In this document: positions 7,959 to 15,359 of the stretch, one piece after another
Layout: each line of letters starts with the position of its first letter
Position numbering within the stretch: position 1 is the first letter of the stretch
Source of the DNA: a virus
Virus record (IMG/VR): IMGVR_UViG_3300044616_001687
Location: 1-24,743 of that record
Reading direction: 5' to 3' (one strand)
DNA: 24,743 bases
Program-made: the position numbers and the translations under genes
Notes under the pieces: model-generated
Told to the model about the DNA's origin: nothing
The model's database searches: none
The model's input: the letters and a program-made list of their open reading frames with translations, nothing else

Positions 7959-8296
7959 ATACAGAGCATGTGCCAGATAAATGGGTAGTTGTTAAGATTG
8001 AAGGAAAGAATGTTCCTTTAATTTATAAGGTATTTGGTTGTTGGTATGGGGGTTATCTAAATGGAGACTCTTGGAAGTTGAATAGTGGGATCATTAAAGC
8101 AATGGAAACAGAAAAATATTGGCTATTTGAAAGCTATTCTGGCTCTGTTTATCAATGTCATAAAGAATCTTATGGTTTACATTTCTACGGATCTAATGTT
8201 CTTAATGATATTATTAATAAGTCAGAGGAAGTTGGGGTTAATGTAGAAGTCTTACCAGAATATACAGATTGGATTGGTATAAATTATACAGAATAA
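7955..8296 (+). CDS. Hypothetical protein
   Basis: 113 residues, aromatic-rich with many G/W/Y turns (KVFGCWYGGYLNGDSWKLNSG), suggesting a beta-sheet domain that recognises a ligand or partner. No catalytic motif. It starts in an ATGA overlap with the preceding gene; the next probable gene begins about 45 nt downstream. Confidence 0.6.
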   Translation: MNTEHVPDKWVVVKIEGKNVPLIYKVFGCWYGGYLNGDSWKLNSGIIKAMETEKYWLFESYSGSVYQCHKESYGLHFYGSNVLNDIINKSEEVGVNVEVLPEYTDWIGINYTE

Positions 8297-8304
8297 TTAT
8301 TCTT

Positions 8305-8355
8305 ATGAGACTAACATCACTTGGACACGAATTAGAATTTGATGAACAAAAATAA
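8305..8355 (+). CDS. Possible 16-residue micro-ORF
   Basis: ATG at 8305 followed by 16 sense codons (MRLTSLGHELEFDEQK) and TAA, overlapping the first codons of the next gene by 14 nt in another frame. It fills the only gap in this part of the operon and could couple translation from 7955-8296 to 8342-8560. Too short to support by composition, so low confidence. Confidence 0.2.
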   Translation: MRLTSLGHELEFDEQK

Positions 8356-8560
8356 ATTTAAATTTGAAGTCACCTTCAATCTCAATACTGTTGATGATGA
8401 GAAGCTCGACAAGCACAGCATCAAGCAGTTCGAACGAGCTCTGTTCGACTTTGTAAACAATTATGCAGGAGTAGAAGGAACGTTCTATACGTACTCTAAC
8501 GACTCTGACGGCGAAGCGTTTCCAACAAATATTAAAGTAAAGCAAACTGTTAAAAAATAA
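8342..8560 (+). CDS. Hypothetical protein with unusually G+C-rich core
   Basis: 72 residues from the ATG at 8342; a TTG one codon earlier is not needed. The fold looks alpha/beta (FKFEVTFNLNTVDDEKLDKHSI, then an amphipathic helix FERALFDFVNNYAGVEG and a final strand). Bases about 8395-8465 are close to half G+C with CTC, AGC, CAG and CTG codons, clearly unlike the AT-rich neighbours. This may reflect recent acquisition or a codon-biased core. Function unknown. Confidence 0.6.
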   Translation: MNKNKFKFEVTFNLNTVDDEKLDKHSIKQFERALFDFVNNYAGVEGTFYTYSNDSDGEAFPTNIKVKQTVKK

Positions 8561-8561
8561 T

Positions 8562-8789
8562 ATGACAGACGAACAAATTAACACTATAATTGCTAAAGAA
8601 ATCGATTCAGCATATAAAGATTTTTGTAATAATCACGAAGCAATGATTGAAGCAGAGAATTTTCTTATGAAGATAGATGAAGTGTCTTGGGATGACTACT
8701 ATTGTAGTTTTGAAAAAGGTTTATGTTGTTCTACTACTCGTCAACGTGCTGAGAATTATTTGAAAGTTTTTGGAGAATGGAAAGAATAA
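8562..8789 (+). CDS. Hypothetical small protein
   Basis: 75 residues, acidic and largely helical, with a cysteine-containing middle (DDYYCSFEKGLCCSTTRQRAENYL). It starts 1 nt after the previous stop, consistent with the same transcript. No family recognised. Confidence 0.6.
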   Translation: MTDEQINTIIAKEIDSAYKDFCNNHEAMIEAENFLMKIDEVSWDDYYCSFEKGLCCSTTRQRAENYLKVFGEWKE

Positions 8790-8792
8790 ATT

Positions 8793-8972
8793 ATGAATAA
8801 TAAAACTTTTATCCTAGAACTAGCAGTAAAAGACGAAGACGGAAAAATAATTCACTCAATTAACGTTACGAATTTTAAATTAGAGGAAACTGGTTTAACT
8901 TTCTTTGATAGTATGCTAAAAGAAAGTAAAGAAATCTTGTTTAATGTTTTAAAAAAAGAATATAAAATTTAA
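8793..8972 (+). CDS. Hypothetical 59-residue protein
   Basis: ATG at 8793, 59 sense codons and TAA at 8970-8972. It starts 3 nt after the previous stop, in the usual A/T-rich start context. The protein (MNNKTFILELAVKDEDG at the start, then a helical second half SMLKESKEILFNVLKKE) has normal composition and fills a stretch that would otherwise be empty. Function unknown. Confidence 0.6.
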   Translation: MNNKTFILELAVKDEDGKIIHSINVTNFKLEETGLTFFDSMLKESKEILFNVLKKEYKI

Positions 8973-9010
8973 CTTGAAGAGAAAAAAAGTTAGATTAAAA
9001 ATAAAGAAAT

Positions 9011-9394
9011 ATGCAAAGAAAACTTAAATTTCGCGCTTGGGATAAACTAGAAAAAAGATTCATTTATCCAGATAAGGGTTATCAAGGACATTATGTTCTT
9101 ACTTTGAATGGACAATTTCAAAACCTTCAGAATGGTTCTGGTGGCGATGAATATGTTGTTCAGCAATTTACTGGAGAATACGACAAGAACAAAAAAGAAA
9201 TTTATGAAGGTGATATTATTAGATCATATTCAGCAGAATTCATAAATGAAAACTATGAAGGGGAAGTAGTTTTTGTGGACGCTACTTTCGATGTAAAAAT
9301 TGATGACAAAACATATGCTGGTTTGTGGAGTGGAGACGATATTGAAGTGATTGGAAATATTTTCGAAAATAGAGAACTTTTAAAAAATGAATAG
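9011..9394 (+). CDS. YopX-family phage protein (copy 1)
   Basis: 127 residues with the pattern of the YopX family (named from Bacillus phage SPbeta): an N-terminal KLKFRAWDKLEKRF, the central VVQQFTGEYDKNKKEIYEGDIIR, a beta-hairpin region (GEVVFVDATFDVKI) and a closing IEVIGNIFEN. Family members are common in phages of Firmicutes and Bacteroidota and have no established biochemical role. It overlaps the second copy by 8 nt. A 38-nt gap lies in front, with a weak TTGAAG at 8974 but no convincing -10. Confidence 0.85.
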   Translation: MQRKLKFRAWDKLEKRFIYPDKGYQGHYVLTLNGQFQNLQNGSGGDEYVVQQFTGEYDKNKKEIYEGDIIRSYSAEFINENYEGEVVFVDATFDVKIDDKTYAGLWSGDDIEVIGNIFENRELLKNE

Positions 9395-9773
9395 ACAGCT
9401 AAAATTTCGCATTTGGGACAATGAACAGAAGAAGTTTGAATATTTTGAACTTAACAAATTTCCTGTTCAGCAATTCACCGAATTCTACGACAAGAACAAA
9501 AAACCAATCTATGAAGGTGACAGAGTAAGATTTGGTTATACTGGAAATGTAGACTTCTTTGGGGAAGTTATATGGCTTGAAGACAGAGCATCTTTTGGAG
9601 TTAGATATAAGAATAATTTTGAAACATTTGAAGATGTACCGATGAATCATATGAAATACTTTGAAGTAGTTGGAAATATTTTTCAATTGCCTTGTAATCC
9701 AGATCATAATGGAGAATGTTTGGTTTGTGATAATTGGTTGAGTGATTGCTCATTTTTTATAAATGTTAATTAA
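9387..9773 (+). CDS. YopX-family phage protein (copy 2)
   Basis: 128 residues. It shares with copy 1 the start QLKFRIWDNEQKKFEYF, the core PVQQFTEFYDKNKKPIYEGDRVR and the closing FEVVGNIFQ. A C-terminal extension carries cysteines (LPCNPDHNGECLVCDNWLSDC) that copy 1 lacks and that could form a small metal site or disulfide-like cluster; this is inference. It starts inside the end of copy 1 (8-nt overlap), as expected for a tandem duplication retained in one operon. Confidence 0.85.
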   Translation: MNRQLKFRIWDNEQKKFEYFELNKFPVQQFTEFYDKNKKPIYEGDRVRFGYTGNVDFFGEVIWLEDRASFGVRYKNNFETFEDVPMNHMKYFEVVGNIFQLPCNPDHNGECLVCDNWLSDCSFFINVN

Positions 9774-9784
9774 TATCGATTTAT

Positions 9785-10090
9785 ATGTTTCTTTTATTTA
9801 ATATTATTAACCCATTTAAAAAAATTGCTAAAAAATTCTATTATTTCATGTGGTATTGGGATAAAAGAATATCTGAGTATAAGTGGTTTGAGATAGAGAC
9901 TTTTATAGATAGTGAACATTTATTTCAATTACAATTAGACTTAAGATTAAAGGGAAGAGATCACGCTGGTCCATCTATAGAGATTGTATTTTTCTGTTTG
10001 GGATTTTCCATTAAAATATACGATCAAAGGCATTGGGATTACGAAAAAAATAACTGGGAAATTTATGATTGGGGAGATGACGACCTGTAA
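9785..10090 (+). CDS. Conserved phage hypothetical protein (GDHAG/IYDxRHW type)
   Basis: 101 residues. A hydrophobic, aromatic N-terminus (MFLLFNIINPFKK, YYFMWYWDKR) is followed by a beta-rich domain with KGRDHAGPSIEIVFFCLGFSIKIYDQRHWDYE. I recall similar GxDHAG...IYDxRHW proteins as uncharacterised proteins of large phages. It has a very acidic tail (DWGDDDL). The start of the HAD gene overlaps its last 14 nt. Function unknown. Confidence 0.7.
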   Translation: MFLLFNIINPFKKIAKKFYYFMWYWDKRISEYKWFEIETFIDSEHLFQLQLDLRLKGRDHAGPSIEIVFFCLGFSIKIYDQRHWDYEKNNWEIYDWGDDDL

Positions 10091-10487
10091 AAAAGTATTA
10101 ACGGTTGATTTTGACGATACGCTCGCAAAGTCTTCTTATCTTTCTTCTTTCGATGAGTGCATCTTGCAACCAATTGAAAGAATTATAAATTTCGTAAAAC
10201 AGAAGCACGAACAAGGATGGGAGGTTCATATTGTAACCTTTCGTCACCCGCAACATAAAAAAGAAGTAGAAGATTTTTGCAAGGATTATGAAATACCTAT
10301 TTCTTCTATTGTTTGCACTTCCTCCAACCCGAAAACTGATGTACTGTTAAAACTTAAATCAGATCTCCATATTGACGATCATATCGAGACATTAGTATTA
10401 GCTAAGCTAGTCGGTATTAATGTTTTAATGGTAGATCAGAATCAAGAATGTCATAATAGCACAGCAAAGTTTTTTGATAAAATATGA
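10077..10487 (+). CDS. HAD-superfamily phosphatase-like protein
   Basis: 136 residues from the ATG at 10077. Longer in-frame starts (from 9984) would overlap the previous gene by about 100 nt and add non-homologous sequence, so I reject them. HAD motif I is DFDDTL (nucleophile D11, acid D13), motif II IVTFRH (T54), a lysine follows in NPKTDVLLKLK, and motif IV is DLHIDD (D97, D100, D101). The small size and lack of a big cap suggest a soluble phosphomonoesterase of the kind often carried by phages. The substrate is unknown. It ends in an ATGA overlap with the third YopX gene. Confidence 0.75.
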   Translation: MTTCKKVLTVDFDDTLAKSSYLSSFDECILQPIERIINFVKQKHEQGWEVHIVTFRHPQHKKEVEDFCKDYEIPISSIVCTSSNPKTDVLLKLKSDLHIDDHIETLVLAKLVGINVLMVDQNQECHNSTAKFFDKI

Positions 10488-10849
10488 ATAAAAATAAATA
10501 CAGATTTTGGTGTAATGCTGCAAAAGGCTTTATAACCAATTACAATTACAATGGAGCAGTAGATGAACTATTTGATGATTCTCTTCTTGTCCCTCAACAG
10601 TTTCTTGGTATCTTGGACAAGAACATGAAAGAGGTTTATGAAGGTGACGTAGTAAAAGGCAAATATGGCTTAGAAGGAATTGATATAATTGGAGAGGTAA
10701 TATATAGTTATGATCTTTGCTGTTGGGTTGTAGATTGGCATTATGAAATTTCTAATGTAGCATTTGACTCTTTAGAAATTGTTGGTACTATAGGGAAAGA
10801 TTACATATACGACGAAAAAGGAGAATTAGTAAAAAATGAAAATCAATAA
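10484..10849 (+). CDS. YopX-family phage protein (copy 3)
   Basis: 121 residues. More divergent than copies 1 and 2, but with the family core VPQQFLGILDKNMKEVYEGDVV, the GEVIYSYD strand and LEIVGTIG near the end. It is separated from the first pair by two unrelated genes, so it arose by an older duplication or separate acquisition. ATGA overlap upstream, 14-nt overlap downstream. Confidence 0.8.
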   Translation: MNKNKYRFWCNAAKGFITNYNYNGAVDELFDDSLLVPQQFLGILDKNMKEVYEGDVVKGKYGLEGIDIIGEVIYSYDLCCWVVDWHYEISNVAFDSLEIVGTIGKDYIYDEKGELVKNENQ

Positions 10850-11141
10850 AAAATACAAAGTCTGCGAATACAACCATAAACCTGATATGTACACTTATGT
10901 CAATGAAGACAGTACAAGTCCTCTTGATGGATGGACAACTAGTGTGCCTATGTGCAAAAAAGAATTTTCAAAACTAATAGAAAAACCAACACCGATAAAA
11001 TATTTTTCTACAAAGTCAGAAGCAAAAGAATACCTTGACATTGTTAAAAAATTCTGGAATAATGATTGGGATAAGAACCAACACATCTATATGGTCAATG
11101 GATACAAGAAACCACAATGGAAAATTTACGAGGAAAAATGA
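10836..11141 (+). CDS. Hypothetical basic protein
   Basis: 101 residues, lysine-, tryptophan- and tyrosine-rich (KYKVCEYNHKPDMYTYVNED, a helix KSEAKEYLDIVKKFWNNDW). An AAGGAG lies upstream (about 10817-10822), 12 nt or more from the ATG, which is too far for a good ribosome site. Ends in an ATGA overlap. No family recognised. Confidence 0.6.
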   Translation: MKINKKYKVCEYNHKPDMYTYVNEDSTSPLDGWTTSVPMCKKEFSKLIEKPTPIKYFSTKSEAKEYLDIVKKFWNNDWDKNQHIYMVNGYKKPQWKIYEEK

Positions 11142-11446
11142 AAACGCCAACTCTTAGAGAGAAAGTCGATCAATACGAGACTTTTTTACACAAGATTAAT
11201 ATGTTCATTGTTTCTTGTAATAATGAGGGTATCAAAGAATTAGTCGAGAATGCTGATATTTGGAGTTACAGCCATAGAGTTGGAAATGGGCAACTATCAG
11301 ACAGAAAGCAACAACAAGCAATCAATAATGCATTCTGGAAACTTTTAGATACACCCAAAGCAGATAAAGACGCAGAGGAAAGACAAAAATTTTGGGCTGA
11401 AGCGAAGGATAGAATATTGAAACAAAAAGAAAAAATTTTAAAATGA
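11138..11446 (+). CDS. Hypothetical helical protein with repeated C-terminal module
   Basis: 102 residues from the ATG at 11138, chosen because it makes the ATGA overlap typical of this operon; an in-frame ATG at 11117 would overlap by 25 nt. Mostly helical. Its C-terminal module INNAFWKLLDTPKADKDAEE (from 11321) recurs in the short gene at 11735. Function unknown; the module looks like a short charged helix-turn-helix pairing element, which is inference. Confidence 0.6.
   Translation: MKTPTLREKVDQYETFLHKINMFIVSCNNEGIKELVENADIWSYSHRVGNGQLSDRKQQQAINNAFWKLLDTPKADKDAEERQKFWAEAKDRILKQKEKILK
11321..11389 (+). repeat. Repeated 23-codon module, copy A
   Basis: Encodes INNAFWKLLDTPKADK...ERQK, which matches the module at 11759-11827 in 17 of 23 residues when compared by eye (conserved I-N, AFWKL, DTP, ADK, ERQK). 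The DNA also stays recognisably similar, so this is a duplication rather than chance. Confidence 0.75.
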
Positions 11447-11763
11447 GAGAATTAACAGAAGCAGAATATAAAGAAGCGCAAGATTATGAAAGGTCTACCT
11501 TTGTTGTTCCTTTAGAACAATTCCTTTCAGTTGAAAAAAAACTTAACGAAATACAAGAAAAATACGATACACTTGCAGTAGAAAATATGCTGGAAGTAAA
11601 TGAGATATGTAAACAACGAGACGCTGCAATAGATGCATTAATGGCAATTGAGGGTATCTTTATTGAGGGCGATGATACTTACGAAGGCTGGCAAAGTATG
11701 GGACAAATTGCCAGAACATTTTTGGAAAAAACATATGAGTCCGGAATTAATCAAAATAATTAA
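11443..11763 (+). CDS. Hypothetical acidic coiled-coil-like protein
   Basis: 106 residues with an N-terminal ELTEAEYKEAQDYERS and a long probable coiled coil (FLSVEKKLNEIQEKYDTLAVEN and onward). It sits between the two genes that carry the repeated module. It starts in an ATGA overlap and overlaps the following short gene by 29 nt. No family recognised. Confidence 0.6.
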   Translation: MRELTEAEYKEAQDYERSTFVVPLEQFLSVEKKLNEIQEKYDTLAVENMLEVNEICKQRDAAIDALMAIEGIFIEGDDTYEGWQSMGQIARTFLEKTYESGINQNN

Positions 11764-11860
11764 CAAAGCATTTTGGAAACTTTGCGATACTCCGCAAGCA
11801 GATAAAGCAACTAAAGAAAGACAAAAAGCTTATAGCCAAAGAAAAAATAAAAACCTATAA
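11735..11860 (+). CDS. Short paralogous fragment carrying the repeated module
   Basis: 41 residues from the ATG at 11735. An in-frame ATG at 11648 would lie wholly inside the previous gene and adds residues with no counterpart, so the shorter form is preferred. Almost all of the protein is the module INKAFWKLCDTPQADK...ERQK plus a basic tail. It looks like the C-terminal third of the 11138 gene, either a truncated duplicate or a free-standing mini-protein. Confidence 0.5.
   Translation: MSPELIKIINKAFWKLCDTPQADKATKERQKAYSQRKNKNL
11759..11827 (+). repeat. Repeated 23-codon module, copy B
   Basis: Partner of 11321-11389. Differences are conservative or in the charged middle (DAE against ATK). 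Confidence 0.75.
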
Positions 11861-11861
11861 A

Positions 11862-12137
11862 ATGAGAGATATGTATATGAAATTATCTAAAACATCATTG
11901 CAGACAAAAATTGAAAAAGAATTTGGTGAAATAATTTGTGAATTTCCTATTCTTCATTACGAATGGGAAATGGATTGTAATGGGTTCGTCGTAGAAAAAG
12001 ATGGCGAAAGAAATGTTGTATTAACAGAACACGGCAAACCATATATTTCTTCTGTTAAGATTTTAAATGATAAAATATCAGAATATAAATCTATAATTCA
12101 ACAAACGGAACGCTGTATTTTTCTTTTAAAACGATGA
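11862..12137 (+). CDS. Hypothetical protein
   Basis: 91 residues; a second ATG at 11877 is an equally good start. N-terminal helical part (LSKTSLQTKIEKEFGEIICEFP), a middle beta segment and a C-terminal helix (ILNDKISEYKSIIQQTERCIFLL). No family recognised. ATGA overlap with the next gene. Confidence 0.55.
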   Translation: MRDMYMKLSKTSLQTKIEKEFGEIICEFPILHYEWEMDCNGFVVEKDGERNVVLTEHGKPYISSVKILNDKISEYKSIIQQTERCIFLLKR

Positions 12138-12340
12138 ACTGGACGGATCTTTTAAATCAAAAAGCCGCAAATGAACTAACTATAAAAGAAAGCGAGATTC
12201 TTATTAATTTACCATGCGAGTTTCGTGAAAATTGGGATAATTTCATGAGGGGAAAGACGTGTCCAATTTTAGACGACGGAGATCATGGGGTTTATAGTTG
12301 GGACTTAAAATACTTTTTAAGTATTATAAATAAATCATGA
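12134..12340 (+). CDS. Hypothetical small protein
   Basis: 68 residues, acidic, starting MNWTDLLNQKAANELTIKES with a likely two-helix N-terminus. ATGA overlaps at both ends place it in one transcript with the glycosyltransferase that follows. No family recognised. Confidence 0.55.
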   Translation: MNWTDLLNQKAANELTIKESEILINLPCEFRENWDNFMRGKTCPILDDGDHGVYSWDLKYFLSIINKS

Positions 12341-13020
12341 ATAAAATTAAAATACATGCATTCATATTCAATTGGCGCGGTCAATATGAAAATACTCTTA
12401 AATTAGAAAAAGAATTTTTAAATAAAGGTTTGTATAAGGTAACTGTCATTAACAGTGATGATAATAATAAAAAAGATAATTGGGTTAATATTGGCGAAGA
12501 TGGATATTTTGGGGATCAATTTAAAAAGGCTTTAGAATTGTTCGATGGTGATATATTTTTTCACGTTCAGAGTGATATAACATTTTATAATTGGAGTGCT
12601 ATCATTGATGCCATAATCACTAATTGGAAAATTTATGAATATGGCATATATGCTCCAAATGTTGATTATACGAGTTGGGTTTCCGAAAGAGTTGACAAGA
12701 GAATAATCAATTATAATAATTTACGTGAAGTTAGCATGACGGATTGCAGTTGTTGGGCTATACATCATAGCATAATAAATGAATTTAAATTAAAATATTT
12801 AAATAATATATCTTTATCAAAATATGGCTATGGTATTGATGTGTCCATATGCGCAATGGCAGTTAAAAAATCTATGTTGGTTCTAAGGGATTACGATTTC
12901 ACTGTTAATAATCCAAAAAATACTGGTTACCCAAAAGACGCAGCGAAAGAAATGATGATTTTATATTATAATTCTTTAAAAGATGCTGATCTATATACTA
13001 TAATAAAAAGTATAAAATGA
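12337..13020 (+). CDS. GT-A fold glycosyltransferase (GT2-like)
   Basis: 227 residues. The N-terminal Rossmann-like half (KIHAFIFNWRGQYENT...YKVTVINSDD) is followed by DGDIFFHVQSDITFYNW, in which QSD (residues 78-80) takes the place of the DxD motif that binds the metal and nucleotide sugar. Acceptor-side sequence follows (CSCWAIHHSIINEF, YGYGIDVSICAMA). The length fits a single catalytic domain without an acceptor extension. It starts in an ATGA overlap and ends in an ATGA overlap with the fucosyltransferase-like gene, so the two are probably made together. Donor unknown. Confidence 0.7.
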   Translation: MNKIKIHAFIFNWRGQYENTLKLEKEFLNKGLYKVTVINSDDNNKKDNWVNIGEDGYFGDQFKKALELFDGDIFFHVQSDITFYNWSAIIDAIITNWKIYEYGIYAPNVDYTSWVSERVDKRIINYNNLREVSMTDCSCWAIHHSIINEFKLKYLNNISLSKYGYGIDVSICAMAVKKSMLVLRDYDFTVNNPKNTGYPKDAAKEMMILYYNSLKDADLYTIIKSIK

Positions 13021-13913
13021 ATAGATATCTAATATGTAGACCAGAAGGCGGATTAACCGATATTATGTGTCGTTTACAACATGGCTTTAATTATTGTAAA
13101 AGAACAAATAGAACGCTTATTATTGATACTTTTAACTCTAAATCATTCAAAGACGATTTTGATATTTATTTCAATGTTCGTCACGAAAATATTATTATAT
13201 CGAATACCAATGATATTTCAACCGATCTTTTATCCTATTCTAATTCAATATTTCCAAAAATTGATAATTTTGACGTTAGCAATTTAAAATTTGTTCAAAA
13301 TCAAGGATTTTTATTAAACAATGTTAAACTTGACTTCGATTTTCACAAAGAATATGAAGAATCCGTTATACTCTATCAACAATGCGGCGGTTGCACATTA
13401 AATATGAAATTTTTTCGTTTATTTTATTTTACAAAATTAATATGCGAAATGCTTTTTGAGAGAATAGATCAAATTCCTAAAAATTATACAGGTTTTCATT
13501 TTAGGGGCACCGATCTTTCTACCGATCCTGAAATCGCTTTTGATCTTTTAAAAGATATAAAAGGCCCAGTATTTGTTGCATCTGATTCGTATTCATTTAT
13601 ACAAAATGCAAAAGCAAAATTAGGAAAAAAAATATTTACATTTTCTAATATTCCTGATTTTTCAGGTAAACCAATTCATTATAAACTCGTTGACTCAAGT
13701 TTAAAACGTCAATTAAATTGCGACGCAATATTAGATTTAATAATGCTAGCCTTATCTGATGAGATAGTATCTCCACCAAATTCAAATTCTGGCTTTACTT
13801 TATTTGCAAATAAATTTAGTCAAATTATTGATATTTCCTTCTTTGAAATTGTTTCTCCTAAATTGATAGAAATATTGGATAAAAAGTGTAAACTAAAAAG
13901 TAATTCAACATAA
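13017..13913 (+). CDS. Fucosyltransferase-like (GT-B, HxRxTD motif) enzyme
   Basis: 298 residues. The N-terminus GGLTDIMCRLQHGFNYCKRTNRTLIID resembles the GG-x-x-N/D loop of O- and alpha-1,6-fucosyltransferases. The key motif is GFHFRGTDLS (H161, R163, D166), the HxRxTD donor-binding site of that superfamily, and VFVASDSYSFIQNAKAKLG follows as in family members. These enzymes use GDP-fucose, though viral members could use another donor. It overlaps the GT-A enzyme by 4 nt. Confidence 0.7.
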   Translation: MNRYLICRPEGGLTDIMCRLQHGFNYCKRTNRTLIIDTFNSKSFKDDFDIYFNVRHENIIISNTNDISTDLLSYSNSIFPKIDNFDVSNLKFVQNQGFLLNNVKLDFDFHKEYEESVILYQQCGGCTLNMKFFRLFYFTKLICEMLFERIDQIPKNYTGFHFRGTDLSTDPEIAFDLLKDIKGPVFVASDSYSFIQNAKAKLGKKIFTFSNIPDFSGKPIHYKLVDSSLKRQLNCDAILDLIMLALSDEIVSPPNSNSGFTLFANKFSQIIDISFFEIVSPKLIEILDKKCKLKSNST

Positions 13914-13935
13914 AAACGTTAATAATATAAAGTAT

Positions 13936-14553
13936 ATGAAAAGAAACCAGATAATCAACTTCTTGATAGAAAAAATGGGATATGAATCTTATTTAGAAAT
14001 AGGAACCCAAAACCCAAAAAATAATTTTAACCTAATAAGGGCGCAAAATAAAGTTTGCGTGGAACCAAGACCTATACCGAATACTAAACACTTAATAAGT
14101 TTCATAGGAACTTCTGACCAATATTTCGGATCAATTTCTGAAGATGTTAAATTCGACATTATATTTATCGATGGATTACATCAAGACGATCAAGTTACTA
14201 GAGATATTAATAATTCATTAAAACATTTAAATGAGAATGGAACTATAGTATGTCATGATTGTTTACCCAATAAAGAAGAATTACAATATCACGAACCACA
14301 TAATGACCCTAAAAGGAGTTGGTTTGGAACTACATGGAAATCAATTGCTCGTCTCAGAATTGAATCTACAAATTTAGATATTAAAACCGTAGATTCTGAT
14401 GCTGGATGCGCAATAATTCGATTTGGTCAAAATATACCATATTGTGGACCAGATGGAGATCCATATACTTATTCTTATTATGAAAAAAATAAAAATGATC
14501 TAATGAACGTCATCTCTATCAAAGAATTTGTTTCTTATATTGATCCAAAATAA
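13936..14553 (+). CDS. Class I SAM-dependent methyltransferase (Methyltransf_24 type)
   Basis: 205 residues. SAM-binding motif I is SYLEIGTQ (E21-I22-G23), an acidic residue follows at the end of strand 2 (CVEPRP), and DIIFIDGLHQDDQV (D79, H82) is the signature of the Methyltransf_24 group, often tied to sugar or small-molecule methylation. A VCHDCLP loop follows. It begins 22 nt after the previous gene with no Shine-Dalgarno site. In this context methylation of a sugar is the likely role, by inference. Confidence 0.8.
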   Translation: MKRNQIINFLIEKMGYESYLEIGTQNPKNNFNLIRAQNKVCVEPRPIPNTKHLISFIGTSDQYFGSISEDVKFDIIFIDGLHQDDQVTRDINNSLKHLNENGTIVCHDCLPNKEELQYHEPHNDPKRSWFGTTWKSIARLRIESTNLDIKTVDSDAGCAIIRFGQNIPYCGPDGDPYTYSYYEKNKNDLMNVISIKEFVSYIDPK

Positions 14554-14569
14554 AAAAGATATAGACAAC

Positions 14570-15358
14570 ATGAACGAAAAAGTTAAAAAATTAATGTTAC
14601 TTAGCGAACAAAGACATGGAACAAATTACTTTGTTGAATCTTTACAAAAAAATAATACAGAAATGGAATATGAATTATTAAATCCTAAATCTCTTTCATG
14701 TTTTTTAAAAAAAACACTACAACAAAAACTATTAAAACATAATGTAGAATTAACGGATGATGATATTGATTCTTTATCAAAATTAAGATTTCAAGATGAA
14801 AAGTTATATTTTTATAAAATATTTGAGTTTTATTCAAAACTGGCCGATTTAAATAAAAAACAATACTGCGGTTTTAAAATTTTCTACAATCATTTAGCTG
14901 GAGATCAAAACACAGAAATTAAAAATCGCTTAAGTGTAACAGATATTGTAAATTACGTTGATAAAATAATTGTTATTGCTAGAGATAGTAAAGAAGTGGC
15001 ATTTTCATTTGCGCAAGCAATAAAAACTAATATTTGGCATACTCCATTCAGAAATGAAAAAGTTGAATTTTTAGATTTAACTCAATCACAGATTAATTAT
15101 ATTAATAGATTTTTAATTGGAAATTTTAATTTCTTTAAACAAATAAAAGAAGCGTCAAAAGAACAACCTGATAAGTTTTTATTTTTAAATTACGATGAAT
15201 TTACATCAAATGCTTGGGATAAAGTCGGATTATTTTTAGACGTTGATATCAATAAAAATTTAAATCCTTTTCAAAAGAATTGTTATGATTACAATAATTT
15301 TTTTAAAAATTATCCAACAATAAAAAAAACTGCCGAAAAATATAATACTATTTTTTAA
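14570..15358 (+). CDS. Sulfotransferase-like protein (PAPS-dependent type)
   Basis: 262 residues from the ATG at 14570. A start at 14528 would run into the previous gene and adds no motif. The N-terminal LMLLSEQRHGTNYFVESL (residues 8-25) matches the phosphosulfate loop of sulfotransferases (R-x-G-T-N/T). IIVIARDSKEVAFSFAQA (R138, S146) matches the 3'-phosphate-binding strand-helix. The enzymes move sulfate from PAPS to a hydroxyl or amino group; the acceptor here is probably a sugar. TTGATC (14540) and TATAGA (14560) are only 14 bp apart, too close to call a promoter. Confidence 0.65.
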   Translation: MNEKVKKLMLLSEQRHGTNYFVESLQKNNTEMEYELLNPKSLSCFLKKTLQQKLLKHNVELTDDDIDSLSKLRFQDEKLYFYKIFEFYSKLADLNKKQYCGFKIFYNHLAGDQNTEIKNRLSVTDIVNYVDKIIVIARDSKEVAFSFAQAIKTNIWHTPFRNEKVEFLDLTQSQINYINRFLIGNFNFFKQIKEASKEQPDKFLFLNYDEFTSNAWDKVGLFLDVDINKNLNPFQKNCYDYNNFFKNYPTIKKTAEKYNTIF

Positions 15359-15359
15359 T

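Noticed and set aside
9984-10076. 31 extra residues before the HAD protein
   Set aside because: They overlap the previous gene by about 100 nt in another frame and carry no HAD motif.
14540-14565. TTGATC and TATAGA before the first sulfotransferase as a promoter
   Set aside because: The spacing is only 14 bp, unlike the 16-17 bp of the other promoters.
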